Virus record (IMG/VR): IMGVR_UViG_3300033273_000117
Location: 1 to 21,412 of that record
Origin: a virus
Direction: 5' to 3' (one strand)
DNA length: 21,412 bases
This document shows, one piece after another, positions 6,548 to 13,767 of this stretch (positions within the stretch are counted from its first letter, which is position 1; every line of letters starts with the position of its first letter). Below the pieces are notes generated by a model. The model ran no database searches. It was not told the origin of the DNA and saw only the letters and a list, made by a program, of their open reading frames with translations. Made by a program: the position numbers and the translations under genes.

Positions 6548-7051
6548 TCAGACACCTTTCAGAAGTTTGAAGTCAGGTCCTACACCTTTACCAGGCTTGT
6601 ACAATGGTTCACCAGTTAACTTATTCTTCATACCAGCTTGAGCATTCTTTGCTGCTTGAGTTCCACCCTTAACATCAGCAACATTAACAGTATACTTCTC
6701 AGCAATAGAATTTCTCTCTTCTTCGGTCATAGAGACCATCTTCTGAATGGCTTCCTCTTCAGTAAGACCTTCGCTTACTAGGTGACCCTTGACGATATCA
6801 AAGAGATCAGCACCCGCTAACTGAAGTGTCATTTTCTTCTTAGGAGCAGGAGTTTGCTTCTCTCCAGGAAGATGTGGGCGACCACCAGGAGCCTTAGGAG
6901 TTCCAGGTCTACCTGGTTCGCCAGGAAGTGCTGGTCCACCAGCCTCATCAAGTTGCTCCTCAGCAACAGTCTCTTCTTGGATTTCTTTGGTCTGTGGTGT
7001 ATGAATGCTACTGTACGCTTCTCTAAAAAGGCGAAGTTCCTTGGAGTCCAT
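6548..7051 (-). CDS. Late protein with collagen-like Pro/Gly stretch, 167 aa
   Basis: Family unnamed. Layout: an N-terminal helix (residues 1 to 30); a possible prohead-protease site LDE followed by Ala37; a Gly-Pro-rich stretch (38 to 64, for example PGEPGRPGTP) resembling short collagen-like repeats; a Lys-rich spacer; a helical module LFDIVKGHLVSEGLTEEEA (83 to 101) continuing to MVSMTEEE; and a Gly/Lys-rich tail. The helical module also opens the neighbouring 327-residue protein. Its late promoter (7071-7078) and terminator imply synthesis with virion genes, so a minor structural or internal virion protein is the best guess. The ATG at 7051 is the only reasonable start, 20 bases after the promoter box. 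Confidence 0.78.
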   Translation of the reverse strand: MDSKELRLFREAYSSIHTPQTKEIQEETVAEEQLDEAGGPALPGEPGRPGTPKAPGGRPHLPGEKQTPAPKKKMTLQLAGADLFDIVKGHLVSEGLTEEEAIQKMVSMTEEERNSIAEKYTVNVADVKGGTQAAKNAQAGMKNKLTGEPLYKPGKGVGPDFKLLKGV

Positions 7052-7070
7052 TTTACAAATACTTTTTAGT

Positions 7071-7078
7071 TATTTATT
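7071..7078 (-). promoter_or_regulatory. T4-type late promoter before the 167-aa gene
   Basis: The minus strand reads GAATAAATAACTAAAAAG. AATAAATA is a one-mismatch match to TATAAATA, overlaps the stop codon of the 327-aa gene, and shares the downstream CTAAAAAGTATT with the promoters at 4341 and 8078. Confidence 0.75.
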
Positions 7079-8057
7079 CACCCTTATATTTTGTATTATA
7101 ACGCTTACCACGCCAAGTGAACTCTTTCTCCCCAGCAGCACGAGCAGCAGCAAAAGTCTTATCAAAATCTTTAGCAGCAGCACTTAGTTTTGGTGCTTCT
7201 CTTTTTACTGGTTCCGCCTTTACTGGTTCTACTGCTTTCTGTACTGGTTGCGATTTTGGTGTTCTTGGAAGTGCGGGGTCACTTTCAGGTGCTCTATAAC
7301 GACTGTGACCTGGACCAATTTGACCACCATGGCTTACAGTTGTCGCCAAGTCTCTCAGACTTGTAAATAGGTTATCTTTTGGATTAAATACTTTTCGTGC
7401 CTGGTCAACAGCACCTAGAGCCATTCCAGCAAAACCTAGTCGTCCACCCAAAGTCTTAGGATTCAATGCTCCTTTTACTACCGAAGAAGCGTTGAAAGTA
7501 GGTTTAGGAGTATTCAAAGCAGTTCTTGCTTTAATACCAGCATCTGCAGGTGGTAAATTAAAAATATTCCTTGCAGGGTTTGGTCCGATTGGTTTTGTTG
7601 ATCCTGGACCAAATTGTGGTTTTGGTGCTGGAGTATCTAACCCATATTTGGCAGAAACCTGTTGAATGTTAGGAACACTTCTAGACCCCAACATACCTTG
7701 AGTCTGGTTAGGAGTAGGAATAGGTTTGGCTGGTGGAAGTAGTCTAGTTGGAAGTCTGCTAGATTCGGGTTTAGGAAGTCCTCTTTGTGGTTGTGGTTTC
7801 TTTGGAAACTGATTCCAAGGATCACGAATAGGTTTTGCCATTTCAGGTTTCTTAACCTTTTGCCTAGGAGTGGTTACTCGTTCTTCAGCAGGTTTCTTTT
7901 GAGGAAGGAATTCAAGCATTTTAGCAAGACCACCAAGGAATACTTGAGTTGGATCAAAACCTTGCTCAACCATCATAACCATAGCACGGGTAGCATCTTC
8001 TGGAGAAAGTCCTTCTTCTTCAGTAAGATAAGAGTAAACCTTGTCGAAGTTGTCCAT
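7074..8057 (-). CDS. Late Pro-rich protein with N-terminal helical module and C-terminal WRGK motif, 327 aa
   Basis: Family unnamed. The N-terminus (residues 1 to 45) is helical: MDNFDKVYSYLTEEEGLSPE, then ATRAMVMMVEQGFDPTQ, similar to the module in the adjacent 167-residue protein. The middle is basic and Pro-rich with many PKP/KPQ turns, probably disordered, interrupted by a hydrophobic Gly/Ala segment LGGRLGFAGMALGAVDQAR that could interact with membrane or coiled coil. The C-terminus DFDKTFAAARAAGEKEF then TWRGKRYNTK looks like a short terminal motif that I recall from other marine phage structural proteins. A late promoter lies 21 bases before the ATG. A virion or ejected internal protein is plausible; not proven. 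Confidence 0.8.
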   Translation of the reverse strand: MDNFDKVYSYLTEEEGLSPEDATRAMVMMVEQGFDPTQVFLGGLAKMLEFLPQKKPAEERVTTPRQKVKKPEMAKPIRDPWNQFPKKPQPQRGLPKPESSRLPTRLLPPAKPIPTPNQTQGMLGSRSVPNIQQVSAKYGLDTPAPKPQFGPGSTKPIGPNPARNIFNLPPADAGIKARTALNTPKPTFNASSVVKGALNPKTLGGRLGFAGMALGAVDQARKVFNPKDNLFTSLRDLATTVSHGGQIGPGHSRYRAPESDPALPRTPKSQPVQKAVEPVKAEPVKREAPKLSAAAKDFDKTFAAARAAGEKEFTWRGKRYNTKYKGE

Positions 8058-8072
8058 CTACACAAACACTTT

Positions 8073-8219
8073 TTAGGTATTTATGAAAAAAGAAACGTCC
8101 CCGTGTTGGAGACGCTTCTTGAGTGCTTGGCGACGTGCCTTTGCTTGTCGGAGTGCTTGCGGTTTCAGTTTTCGCTTCTGCTCCTTCTTAGAGTGTTTCT
8201 GCCAGTTAGGGACATTCAT
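8073..8219 (-). CDS. Very basic 48-aa protein overlapping the end of gene 46
   Basis: This short frame starts at an ATG whose last two bases are the first two of the gp46 stop (ATGA), the same coupling seen at other junctions in the window. The translation begins MNVPNWQKHSKKEQKRK and continues through KPQALRQAKARRQALKKRL; about 40% of residues are Lys or Arg, with very few acidic ones. The middle should form a strongly basic helix, fitting nucleic-acid or acidic-protein binding. The TAA stop sits inside the late-promoter region of the next gene. No family is recognised. Confidence 0.7.
   Translation of the reverse strand: MNVPNWQKHSKKEQKRKLKPQALRQAKARRQALKKRLQHGDVSFFINT
8078..8085 (-). promoter_or_regulatory. 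T4-type late promoter before the 327-aa gene
   Basis: The minus strand reads TTCATAAATACCTAAAAAG, in which CATAAATA matches TATAAATA except for the first base. It lies at the end of the 48-aa gene. AAATAC ... GTGTTT (8064-8082) can pair into a 6-bp hairpin with one G-U pair, overlapping the box. Confidence 0.78.
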
Positions 8220-9946
8220 TGGTCTTGTGATGCTGAGGACATCTTACGGGAAAAACCTTTTACTTTTTCAAACCTTATGACACTTTCGAATTTGTCGAGC
8301 ATGTCTTGTTTATGAGAGATAACAAAGATATTAGCGTCTTTAATGACGTAACGGATAATCTTAAGAAACTCATCAGTGCCGAAGCCATCAAGAGAGGAAT
8401 CAAATACCTCATCCATAATCAGCAGGTTTGTATTAGCAGAGTTTTTGACTCTCGCTACTTCACGCCAGGTGAAGAGTAGGGATAGGTCGATTCTCATTTT
8501 CTCACCCTCGCTAAAAGAAGAATATGAAAAGTCTTCGTGAATGGGTGACTTGACTGTTTCGTTAAACTCTTCGTCAAGATGGAAGTTAATATAAAAATCC
8601 ATCATCTGAAGGTAACGATTGACCTGCTGATTTATGAACGGAAGATACTTCTTGATTATCTTCGTTTTTACACCATCGTCCTTAAGTAAGGAATAGGCAA
8701 AATCGTGATATACGATTTCTTGTTTTTTGTCTGAAAGGTCTTCTATTGTCTTTTGGAGATTTTCTCTAAATTCTTCTAATTTCTCATGTTCAGAATTTCG
8801 GTTTGCAAGGTTCTCGGTAATAGTTTGAATTTCATGCTCAAGATCTCTGATTTGTCTCTGGTTGAGGCTAATCCGAGTATTGTTTTGAGAAATGCCATGC
8901 GTTAAGTTTGTGATCTCCTGGGAAAGGTCGGTGAATTGACGCTCTCTTTCCTGTTCGAACTTGATAGTGTTTTCGAGTTCTTCGTAACCTTCCTTTAGTT
9001 CCTTTGCCTTATTTTGAGCGTCCGTAATTCTATTTAACCGGAACTCTTCTTCTATACTTTGAGTACATGTAGGGCATACCGTATTTTCACTAAAGAACTT
9101 GTGCTCTTTGGTAATTGTGCTTACTTTCTGGGAGATTTTACCTCTTAGATTGTTTAGTTTTACTAACTTTTTGCTAGCATCTGTAAGACCTTGTTGCTGT
9201 TCAGTAAGTTTCTCTACCTGCTCGTTGGTCTTATCATTCTCTTCCATGTAAATGCCAACTTCTTTGAATAAGTTGGTAATTTTTTCTTTATTGGCATTGA
9301 TATTGGCGTTTCCCCTATTCTCCAACTCTTCGATGAATTCTTTCTGCATCTTCATCTTGTCCTTGAGAGTTTCTTTCTTCAACTCAAGAGACTTAACTTG
9401 AGACTTCTTCTCTTTGATATTATCTTTGAGGATATTATTCATCGCAGAGAAGATACGAATATCCAGAAGGTCTTCAATAACCTCACGACGATTAGCAGAG
9501 GTCAACTGCATAAACGGCACAAACGTGCTGCTACCCAAGATAACGATTTGGGTGAAAGATTTGTAGTTTAGCTTGAGAATATTCTCTTCCAGAATACGCT
9601 GCATCGCACGGTCATCTGCTTCACGATGTAGCGGAGTACCATTGACTACAATATCAAACACAGAAGGTTTGATACCACGACGCACAAGGTACTGACGAGT
9701 ATTGATACTAAACTCAATCTCAACCACACATTCACGCTCGTTGGTAGTGTTTACCAACTGTGGTTTATTGATCTTACGATATGGTTTATTGAACAATGCA
9801 AAGGTAAGTGCGTCTAATACTGTTGACTTACCTGCACCATTTGTACCAACGACAAGGTTAGTTCTATGTTGGTTTAGTTGAACTTCCGTAAACTGGTTTC
9901 CAGTGGAAAGAAAGTTTTTCCATCTAATCTTTTGAAAGGTTATCAT
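8216..9946 (-). CDS. 46: Rad50/SbcC-like recombination endonuclease subunit (T4 gp46)
   Basis: This is the ATPase half of the gp46/gp47 nuclease, which resects DNA ends for phage recombination-dependent replication and host DNA breakdown. Visible: Walker A GTNGAGKS (34 to 41), long coiled-coil arms on either side of a zinc-hook CPTC (Cys291, Cys294), the ABC signature FSEGEKMRIDLSLLF, Walker B LLIMDEVFDSSLDG and a switch-like VISHKQDM. Length 576 aa against 560 in T4. The ATG at 9946 lies inside the end of the small upstream gene (23-base overlap). The 3' end overlaps the basic 48-residue gene as ATGA. All key motifs are intact. Confidence 0.97.
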   Translation of the reverse strand: MITFQKIRWKNFLSTGNQFTEVQLNQHRTNLVVGTNGAGKSTVLDALTFALFNKPYRKINKPQLVNTTNERECVVEIEFSINTRQYLVRRGIKPSVFDIVVNGTPLHREADDRAMQRILEENILKLNYKSFTQIVILGSSTFVPFMQLTSANRREVIEDLLDIRIFSAMNNILKDNIKEKKSQVKSLELKKETLKDKMKMQKEFIEELENRGNANINANKEKITNLFKEVGIYMEENDKTNEQVEKLTEQQQGLTDASKKLVKLNNLRGKISQKVSTITKEHKFFSENTVCPTCTQSIEEEFRLNRITDAQNKAKELKEGYEELENTIKFEQERERQFTDLSQEITNLTHGISQNNTRISLNQRQIRDLEHEIQTITENLANRNSEHEKLEEFRENLQKTIEDLSDKKQEIVYHDFAYSLLKDDGVKTKIIKKYLPFINQQVNRYLQMMDFYINFHLDEEFNETVKSPIHEDFSYSSFSEGEKMRIDLSLLFTWREVARVKNSANTNLLIMDEVFDSSLDGFGTDEFLKIIRYVIKDANIFVISHKQDMLDKFESVIRFEKVKGFSRKMSSASQDQ

Positions 9947-10205
9947 TCAGTTTCGGGGGAATAACGATGTCGTTTGGGGTTATCACTGCGTATTTGTAAT
10001 TATACATCCTACAGGTCCTTATAGCAAGTGCTCCATCAACTTCTACAACATCCATCTCAACATCATCTTCTTCTTCCGCAAGCATCATAGCGTATCGGTC
10101 AGCATCATCTTCTTCCTCAAAAAGAAACAGAACTTTATTTCCTTTTTTATCTTGGACGGCATAAGCACCGTCATCTTTTCTGTCTTTAAGAGTAAGAAGA
10201 AACAC
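9924..10205 (-). CDS. Small acidic protein between genes 47 and 46, DUF3110-like
   Basis: A 93-aa protein with start GTG sharing its first base with the gp47 stop (TAGTG). No other start keeps the N-terminus FLLTLKDRKDDGAYAVQD. The segment NKVLFLFEEEDDADRYAMML, followed by an acidic EEEDDVEMDVVEV strand, resembles the DUF3110 family common in cyanobacteria, where an FxxxxDAERYA pattern is typical; this is remembered similarity and needs a profile search. Two beta-alpha-beta-like halves can be guessed, a ferredoxin-like fold. Its fixed place between the two nuclease subunits hints at a link with gp46/gp47, but no function is known. Confidence 0.8.
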   Translation of the reverse strand: MFLLTLKDRKDDGAYAVQDKKGNKVLFLFEEEDDADRYAMMLAEEEDDVEMDVVEVDGALAIRTCRMYNYKYAVITPNDIVIPPKLNDNLSKD

Positions 10206-11245
10206 TACTCAACCTCGCACGCTTGTGAATATATCTTTTGCAGAATGCCCTTTACGATAGATTTATCACATTCCATTTCTGCTTCATCAATATATCTATT
10301 CAAGATAGAAATAGTGTTTTCACTCTCCTCAACTTCAAAGTCTTCACCTGCTTGTATCTCAAAGTTCTCAACGATCTTGAGTTCTTGAATACCAGCAGAG
10401 TAGAGTTTATCAATAAACTTCTCAAAGTCTTTTGGTTTGCTCTTCTTCTTGACGATGACTTTTACAATCTTACCTTGATACTCACGAGCATCAAAAAGTT
10501 TGTAATTAGTATCTTCATAATAGATATTGAAGAAGATACGGTATGGATTATTGACTGGAGTATGTTCTAGAGTTTCGGTATCGAAGATGTGAAAACCACG
10601 AGGGTCATTCACATCATTCCAAAACATCTCATAGGGATTACCTAGGTAGAAGATTTTTCCATCATCCGATCGAGTGTGATAGTGTCCCGAGAAGACATGG
10701 GAGAACTTCTCAAATAGTTCGCAGTCCATACCGTCTTCCATGACGTGCCCGCGATGAGCTCTGAATCCGTTAAGCTCAAGGTGCCCCATCGCACATACGC
10801 TAGATGAAGCTTTAATAGATGAGACAGTATTTTCAAAATTTTCATTATTGATCCAAGGAATAAAAAGTGTATTTAAGTTTCCGAGTTTGACTTCTGTTAC
10901 TTCTGGATAGACAATAACATTGTCGTATTGCTTGAGGAGAAGACCAACAGAGTTGACTTGGTTGGTATTCTTGTAGTAGGCGGTATGGTTTCCAACAATA
11001 GTATGAACCGTGATACCCATCTGGTGTAGACGGTCATAATAGTTTTCTTTCGCCCACTCCAACGCCCACAGGTCGATAGACCTTCGGTTGTCGAAGGTAT
11101 CTCCCATATCTACAACGACTTTAATGTCGTGCTCTTCAAGATATGGGAAGAAGATATCGTCGTAAAATCTTTTAAAATGGTCGTGAAGGAATTTCGAAGA
11201 CTTACGGGCACCGAAGTGCTGGTCCGTGATAATAGCAACCTTCAT
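10205..11245 (-). CDS. 47: Mre11/SbcD-like recombination endonuclease subunit (T4 gp47)
   Basis: The nuclease half of the gp46/47 complex. Metallophosphoesterase motifs are present in order: TDQHFG (Asp8, His10), DMGDTFDNR (Asp49), VGNHTAYY (Asn86, His87), MGHLELNG (His155) and FSGHYHT (His188, His190). These coordinate two metal ions, usually Mn2+, and carry out exo- and endonuclease cleavage. Length 346 aa against 339 in T4. The ATG overlaps the gp55 stop as ATGA, so the late sigma factor and the nuclease are made from one early message, started by the promoter at 11793-11820. The C-terminal region after the nuclease fold is the usual gp46-binding cap and tail. Confidence 0.97.
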   Translation of the reverse strand: MKVAIITDQHFGARKSSKFLHDHFKRFYDDIFFPYLEEHDIKVVVDMGDTFDNRRSIDLWALEWAKENYYDRLHQMGITVHTIVGNHTAYYKNTNQVNSVGLLLKQYDNVIVYPEVTEVKLGNLNTLFIPWINNENFENTVSSIKASSSVCAMGHLELNGFRAHRGHVMEDGMDCELFEKFSHVFSGHYHTRSDDGKIFYLGNPYEMFWNDVNDPRGFHIFDTETLEHTPVNNPYRIFFNIYYEDTNYKLFDAREYQGKIVKVIVKKKSKPKDFEKFIDKLYSAGIQELKIVENFEIQAGEDFEVEESENTISILNRYIDEAEMECDKSIVKGILQKIYSQACEVE

Positions 11246-11757
11246 CGATTCTTGTAAGTGATAGCGTCCTTAATGCTATTATAGTCCGAACTATGCCCAG
11301 AAAGCAAGCTATCGTCAACCATCATGACTTCATCGTAACCAGTCTTTTCAATGATCTTGGTCTTGATTTCCAGTTGCTTCTTTTCCTTCTGGATGCGTCT
11401 CAGGAAGGCGTAGTGAATGATTTGAGTAAAGTATGCGAATGGGTTCTTAGACTTCTCTGGGTCGAAGTTATGAATGTATTGAACACAGTTTTCAATGCCG
11501 TCAGAGATCATATCATCCCTGAACATATAGTTCACAAAGTTGGGTTTGTATGATAAGTGAGTAGCAATCTTCAGAAAGCAGTCACCAAGATAGTTTGGGA
11601 TAGGTGGTTTACCTTCCCATCGTTTTGCTCGGTCTTCCCTAGTGGGTTCTCTACCGTTGAGCTCTAAGAAACTTTTTTCTACCTTGGAACGATAAACAAT
11701 AAGAGCTTCTAGAAGCTCTTTGTTGTTGACGTAATGCTCTGATTTCTTTCTGGACAT
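11242..11757 (-). CDS. 55: Late-transcription sigma factor (T4 gp55)
   Basis: gp55 is the small sigma-70-family protein that directs host RNA polymerase to the TATAAATA-type late promoters; with gp33 and the gp45 clamp it gives activated late transcription. Recognised from the ISDGIENCVQYIHNFDPEK segment, which corresponds to the region 2 core, and the following NPFAYFTQIIHYAFLRRIQKEKKQ helix that reads the -10 element. Length 171 aa against 185 in T4. The protein has no region 4, as expected for this family. It is the first gene after a strong early promoter and overlaps gene 47. The many late promoters found in this window are its predicted targets. Confidence 0.95.
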   Translation of the reverse strand: MSRKKSEHYVNNKELLEALIVYRSKVEKSFLELNGREPTREDRAKRWEGKPPIPNYLGDCFLKIATHLSYKPNFVNYMFRDDMISDGIENCVQYIHNFDPEKSKNPFAYFTQIIHYAFLRRIQKEKKQLEIKTKIIEKTGYDEVMMVDDSLLSGHSSDYNSIKDAITYKNR

Positions 11758-11792
11758 AACATTGTTGTATTCAATAATATTTTGTTATGTAT

Positions 11793-11820
11793 ATTATACC
11801 ATACTTTAGAAGCTTGACAA
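11793..11820 (-). promoter_or_regulatory. Extended -10 sigma-70 promoter for 55-47-46
   Basis: The minus strand has TTGTCA (11815-11820), a 16-base spacer, and ATGGTATAAT in which TGGTATAAT is a perfect extended -10 (TATAAT at 11793-11798). It lies 36 bases before the gp55 ATG in the largest intergenic gap of the window (about 110 bases). This is the best host-type promoter here and should fire early using the unmodified polymerase. Confidence 0.85.
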
Positions 11821-11868
11821 GTTCCTAAAATGTGTGTAGACTACCTTTGTCCCGGTTAAAGATGGGAT

Positions 11869-12303
11869 TTAGCTATCTTTAAGATCTTTATTACTCTTAT
11901 AGATTCTTTCCAAAGTTTTTCTAGCATCTTCTACTGAAGATACATATCCCATATTCTTTGTTACTTCTGTTTTACCAGTAGAAGAAGATGATGAGTTTTT
12001 CAATAGAGGCATATCATCGTCATCATCTTCTAGATATCTATTGTAAAACTCAATAACATTTTCATCAGTTATTTCAGTCATAGTAATAATCTTATCAAGT
12101 TTTACAACAAAGAAATCATCACCTGGTATTGACATCCAAGGTTTTATTTTTATACCGTAAGAATTACGGATAGAGATTACCTTCATCATTACTGGGTTTT
12201 GTAAGATCAGTACAGGGTCTCCATCGTTCTCATCTAGACAGACAAGGGCAAATATTTCTTCACCAGTAATAAGTTTTATAGAACTATAGAATTCATCTCC
12301 CAT
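11869..12303 (-). CDS. Hypothetical protein with Sm-like N-terminal segment, 144 aa
   Basis: Family not named. The first about 75 residues (SSIKLITGEEIFALVCLDE, then DPVLILQNPVMMKV and IKPWMSIPGDDFFVVKLDKI) have a strand pattern like the Sm/LSm-like small beta-barrel proteins that many marine T4-like phages encode: 'kLitGeEIia.v ... lkNPv'. The C-terminal half is acidic (EDDDDDMPLL) followed by a Ser-rich linker (SSSSSTG) and a helix SSVEDARKTLERIYKSN. The ATG overlaps the uvsW stop as TAATG, so it is translated with uvsW. RNA binding, as for other Sm-like folds, is possible but only inferred. Confidence 0.8.
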   Translation of the reverse strand: MGDEFYSSIKLITGEEIFALVCLDENDGDPVLILQNPVMMKVISIRNSYGIKIKPWMSIPGDDFFVVKLDKIITMTEITDENVIEFYNRYLEDDDDDMPLLKNSSSSSTGKTEVTKNMGYVSSVEDARKTLERIYKSNKDLKDS

Positions 12304-13766
12304 TAGTTTTTAAGCGGAATGTTTACAATATCGTAGTTAAAGTTTTCTTCGTTATAAACTTTAATTCTTTCTATCAGATGATTAAGGGTATAATTTCTCC
12401 TAGATTTGTAGGAAATGTCGTCAGCAATATCATATAAAGTTGCTTTTGTTTTATTATTGCCTTTTCTGAGCACTCGTCCAATGCTTTGGAGATTTCTGAT
12501 TCTGGATTTTGAAGGAGAAGCAAAAATAACATTATGGAGGTTTTTAATGTTAATACCGGTAGAGAACGTTCCGTAAGAAGCAACAATAATAGCGTTATTT
12601 TCTCTCTCCGTAATTTCCCTTACCTTCTCCCTATCTTCTGTCGCCACTCCACCATGAACAAAGAAGACGTGACGTTCATCTGCCTTAGAGTTATTTATTA
12701 AATCGAATAGGGGTTGTCCGTGCCCTTCAACACGGGAGAATAGTATGAGCGTATTACCTTTAAGATCAAGGGCAAGGTTACGTATAAACTTGTTTCGTCT
12801 ATCATGATTGATAATGTACTGGACTTCTTCTTCAAAGTTTTCAAACTTATGGGCAGGGTGTTTCAATAGAAGCACGTTGATATCTAACTTAGCAACGTGC
12901 CCCTTCTTCATCAGTTCTTCGGTCCTGATGATCTTGTAGGAGGGACCGAATAATCCCTCCAATACCCATTTATGAGTCTGTGTTCCGTCTAGTGTGCCTG
13001 TAAAACCGAAACGATATTTACAGTCAGCAAGCTTAGACATTATAGATATTAAAGACTTAGACTTAAACTGGTGTGCTTCATCTCCAACAACCACATTAAA
13101 TCTTGAGAAGTATTTGCGGGGAAGTTTGTAGATGGACTGCCAGGTCGTGATGATGACTTGTGAGTCGGTCTCTCTTTCTTTCCCCGCATAGATCTTGTGG
13201 CAATATGAACCTACGTCCCACCCATAGTCTTCAAAGTCTTTATACATCTGTTCTACAAGGGAAGTCGTTGGCACGACTATCAGAGTATTTTGTCCTTTCT
13301 CAACGTAGTATCTCACAATCGAGTATATCATCAACGACTTTCCAGAAGCAGTTGGAGATATCAATAGCTTTCTATTATGTCTTAGGGCGTCGTATACTCC
13401 CTCTACTTGATATTCGCGGGGGGAGTAATTACAAATAGCATTCATATAATCCTTCACACCTTCCTTTGAAATGAAGTCATTGACCTCAAAAGGAAGACCA
13501 TAGAATTTGTTGTCAGCAAACTCATAGGTATATTCATGGTTCTCACAGAACCTCGTTAGTTTATCCAATAACCCGACATATATCTCACCAGTCTGGGTAT
13601 TGAATAAACGAATTTTTCCGTCCCAGTACTTACTACGGTACTGAGGCATAAACTTTGCTCCTGGAACCTCAAACGTAAACTGGTCTGCTAACTCGTAGTA
13701 AACGTGAGGTTCCGCTTGAACTTGAAGGTATACTTCATTCTTCTTCGATATAATCAAATGAGACAT
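12303..13766 (-). CDS. uvsW: Recombination DNA/RNA helicase (T4 UvsW)
   Basis: A superfamily 2 helicase that, in T4, unwinds R-loops at origins, reverses stalled forks and promotes branch migration, turning replication from origin-dependent to recombination-dependent. Motifs: the RxYQ segment SPREYQVEGVYDAL, Walker A SPTASGKSL (137 to 145), DEAH (229 to 232) in VVVGDEAHQF, motif III GFTGTL, and motif VI QSIGRVLRKG. The N-terminal about 100 residues match the small UvsW substrate-binding domain (FEVPGAKFMPQYRSKYWDG). Length 487 aa against 503 in T4. A late promoter and a hairpin precede the ATG at 13766. As in T4, late expression fits its role in shutting off origin initiation. Confidence 0.96.
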   Translation of the reverse strand: MSHLIISKKNEVYLQVQAEPHVYYELADQFTFEVPGAKFMPQYRSKYWDGKIRLFNTQTGEIYVGLLDKLTRFCENHEYTYEFADNKFYGLPFEVNDFISKEGVKDYMNAICNYSPREYQVEGVYDALRHNRKLLISPTASGKSLMIYSIVRYYVEKGQNTLIVVPTTSLVEQMYKDFEDYGWDVGSYCHKIYAGKERETDSQVIITTWQSIYKLPRKYFSRFNVVVGDEAHQFKSKSLISIMSKLADCKYRFGFTGTLDGTQTHKWVLEGLFGPSYKIIRTEELMKKGHVAKLDINVLLLKHPAHKFENFEEEVQYIINHDRRNKFIRNLALDLKGNTLILFSRVEGHGQPLFDLINNSKADERHVFFVHGGVATEDREKVREITERENNAIIVASYGTFSTGINIKNLHNVIFASPSKSRIRNLQSIGRVLRKGNNKTKATLYDIADDISYKSRRNYTLNHLIERIKVYNEENFNYDIVNIPLKN

Positions 13767-13767
13767 A

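Noticed and set aside
11812-11822. CTTGACAAG palindrome as an operator or plus-strand promoter
   Set aside because: Short and explained by the minus-strand -35; no -10 at the right distance and no gene on the plus strand.
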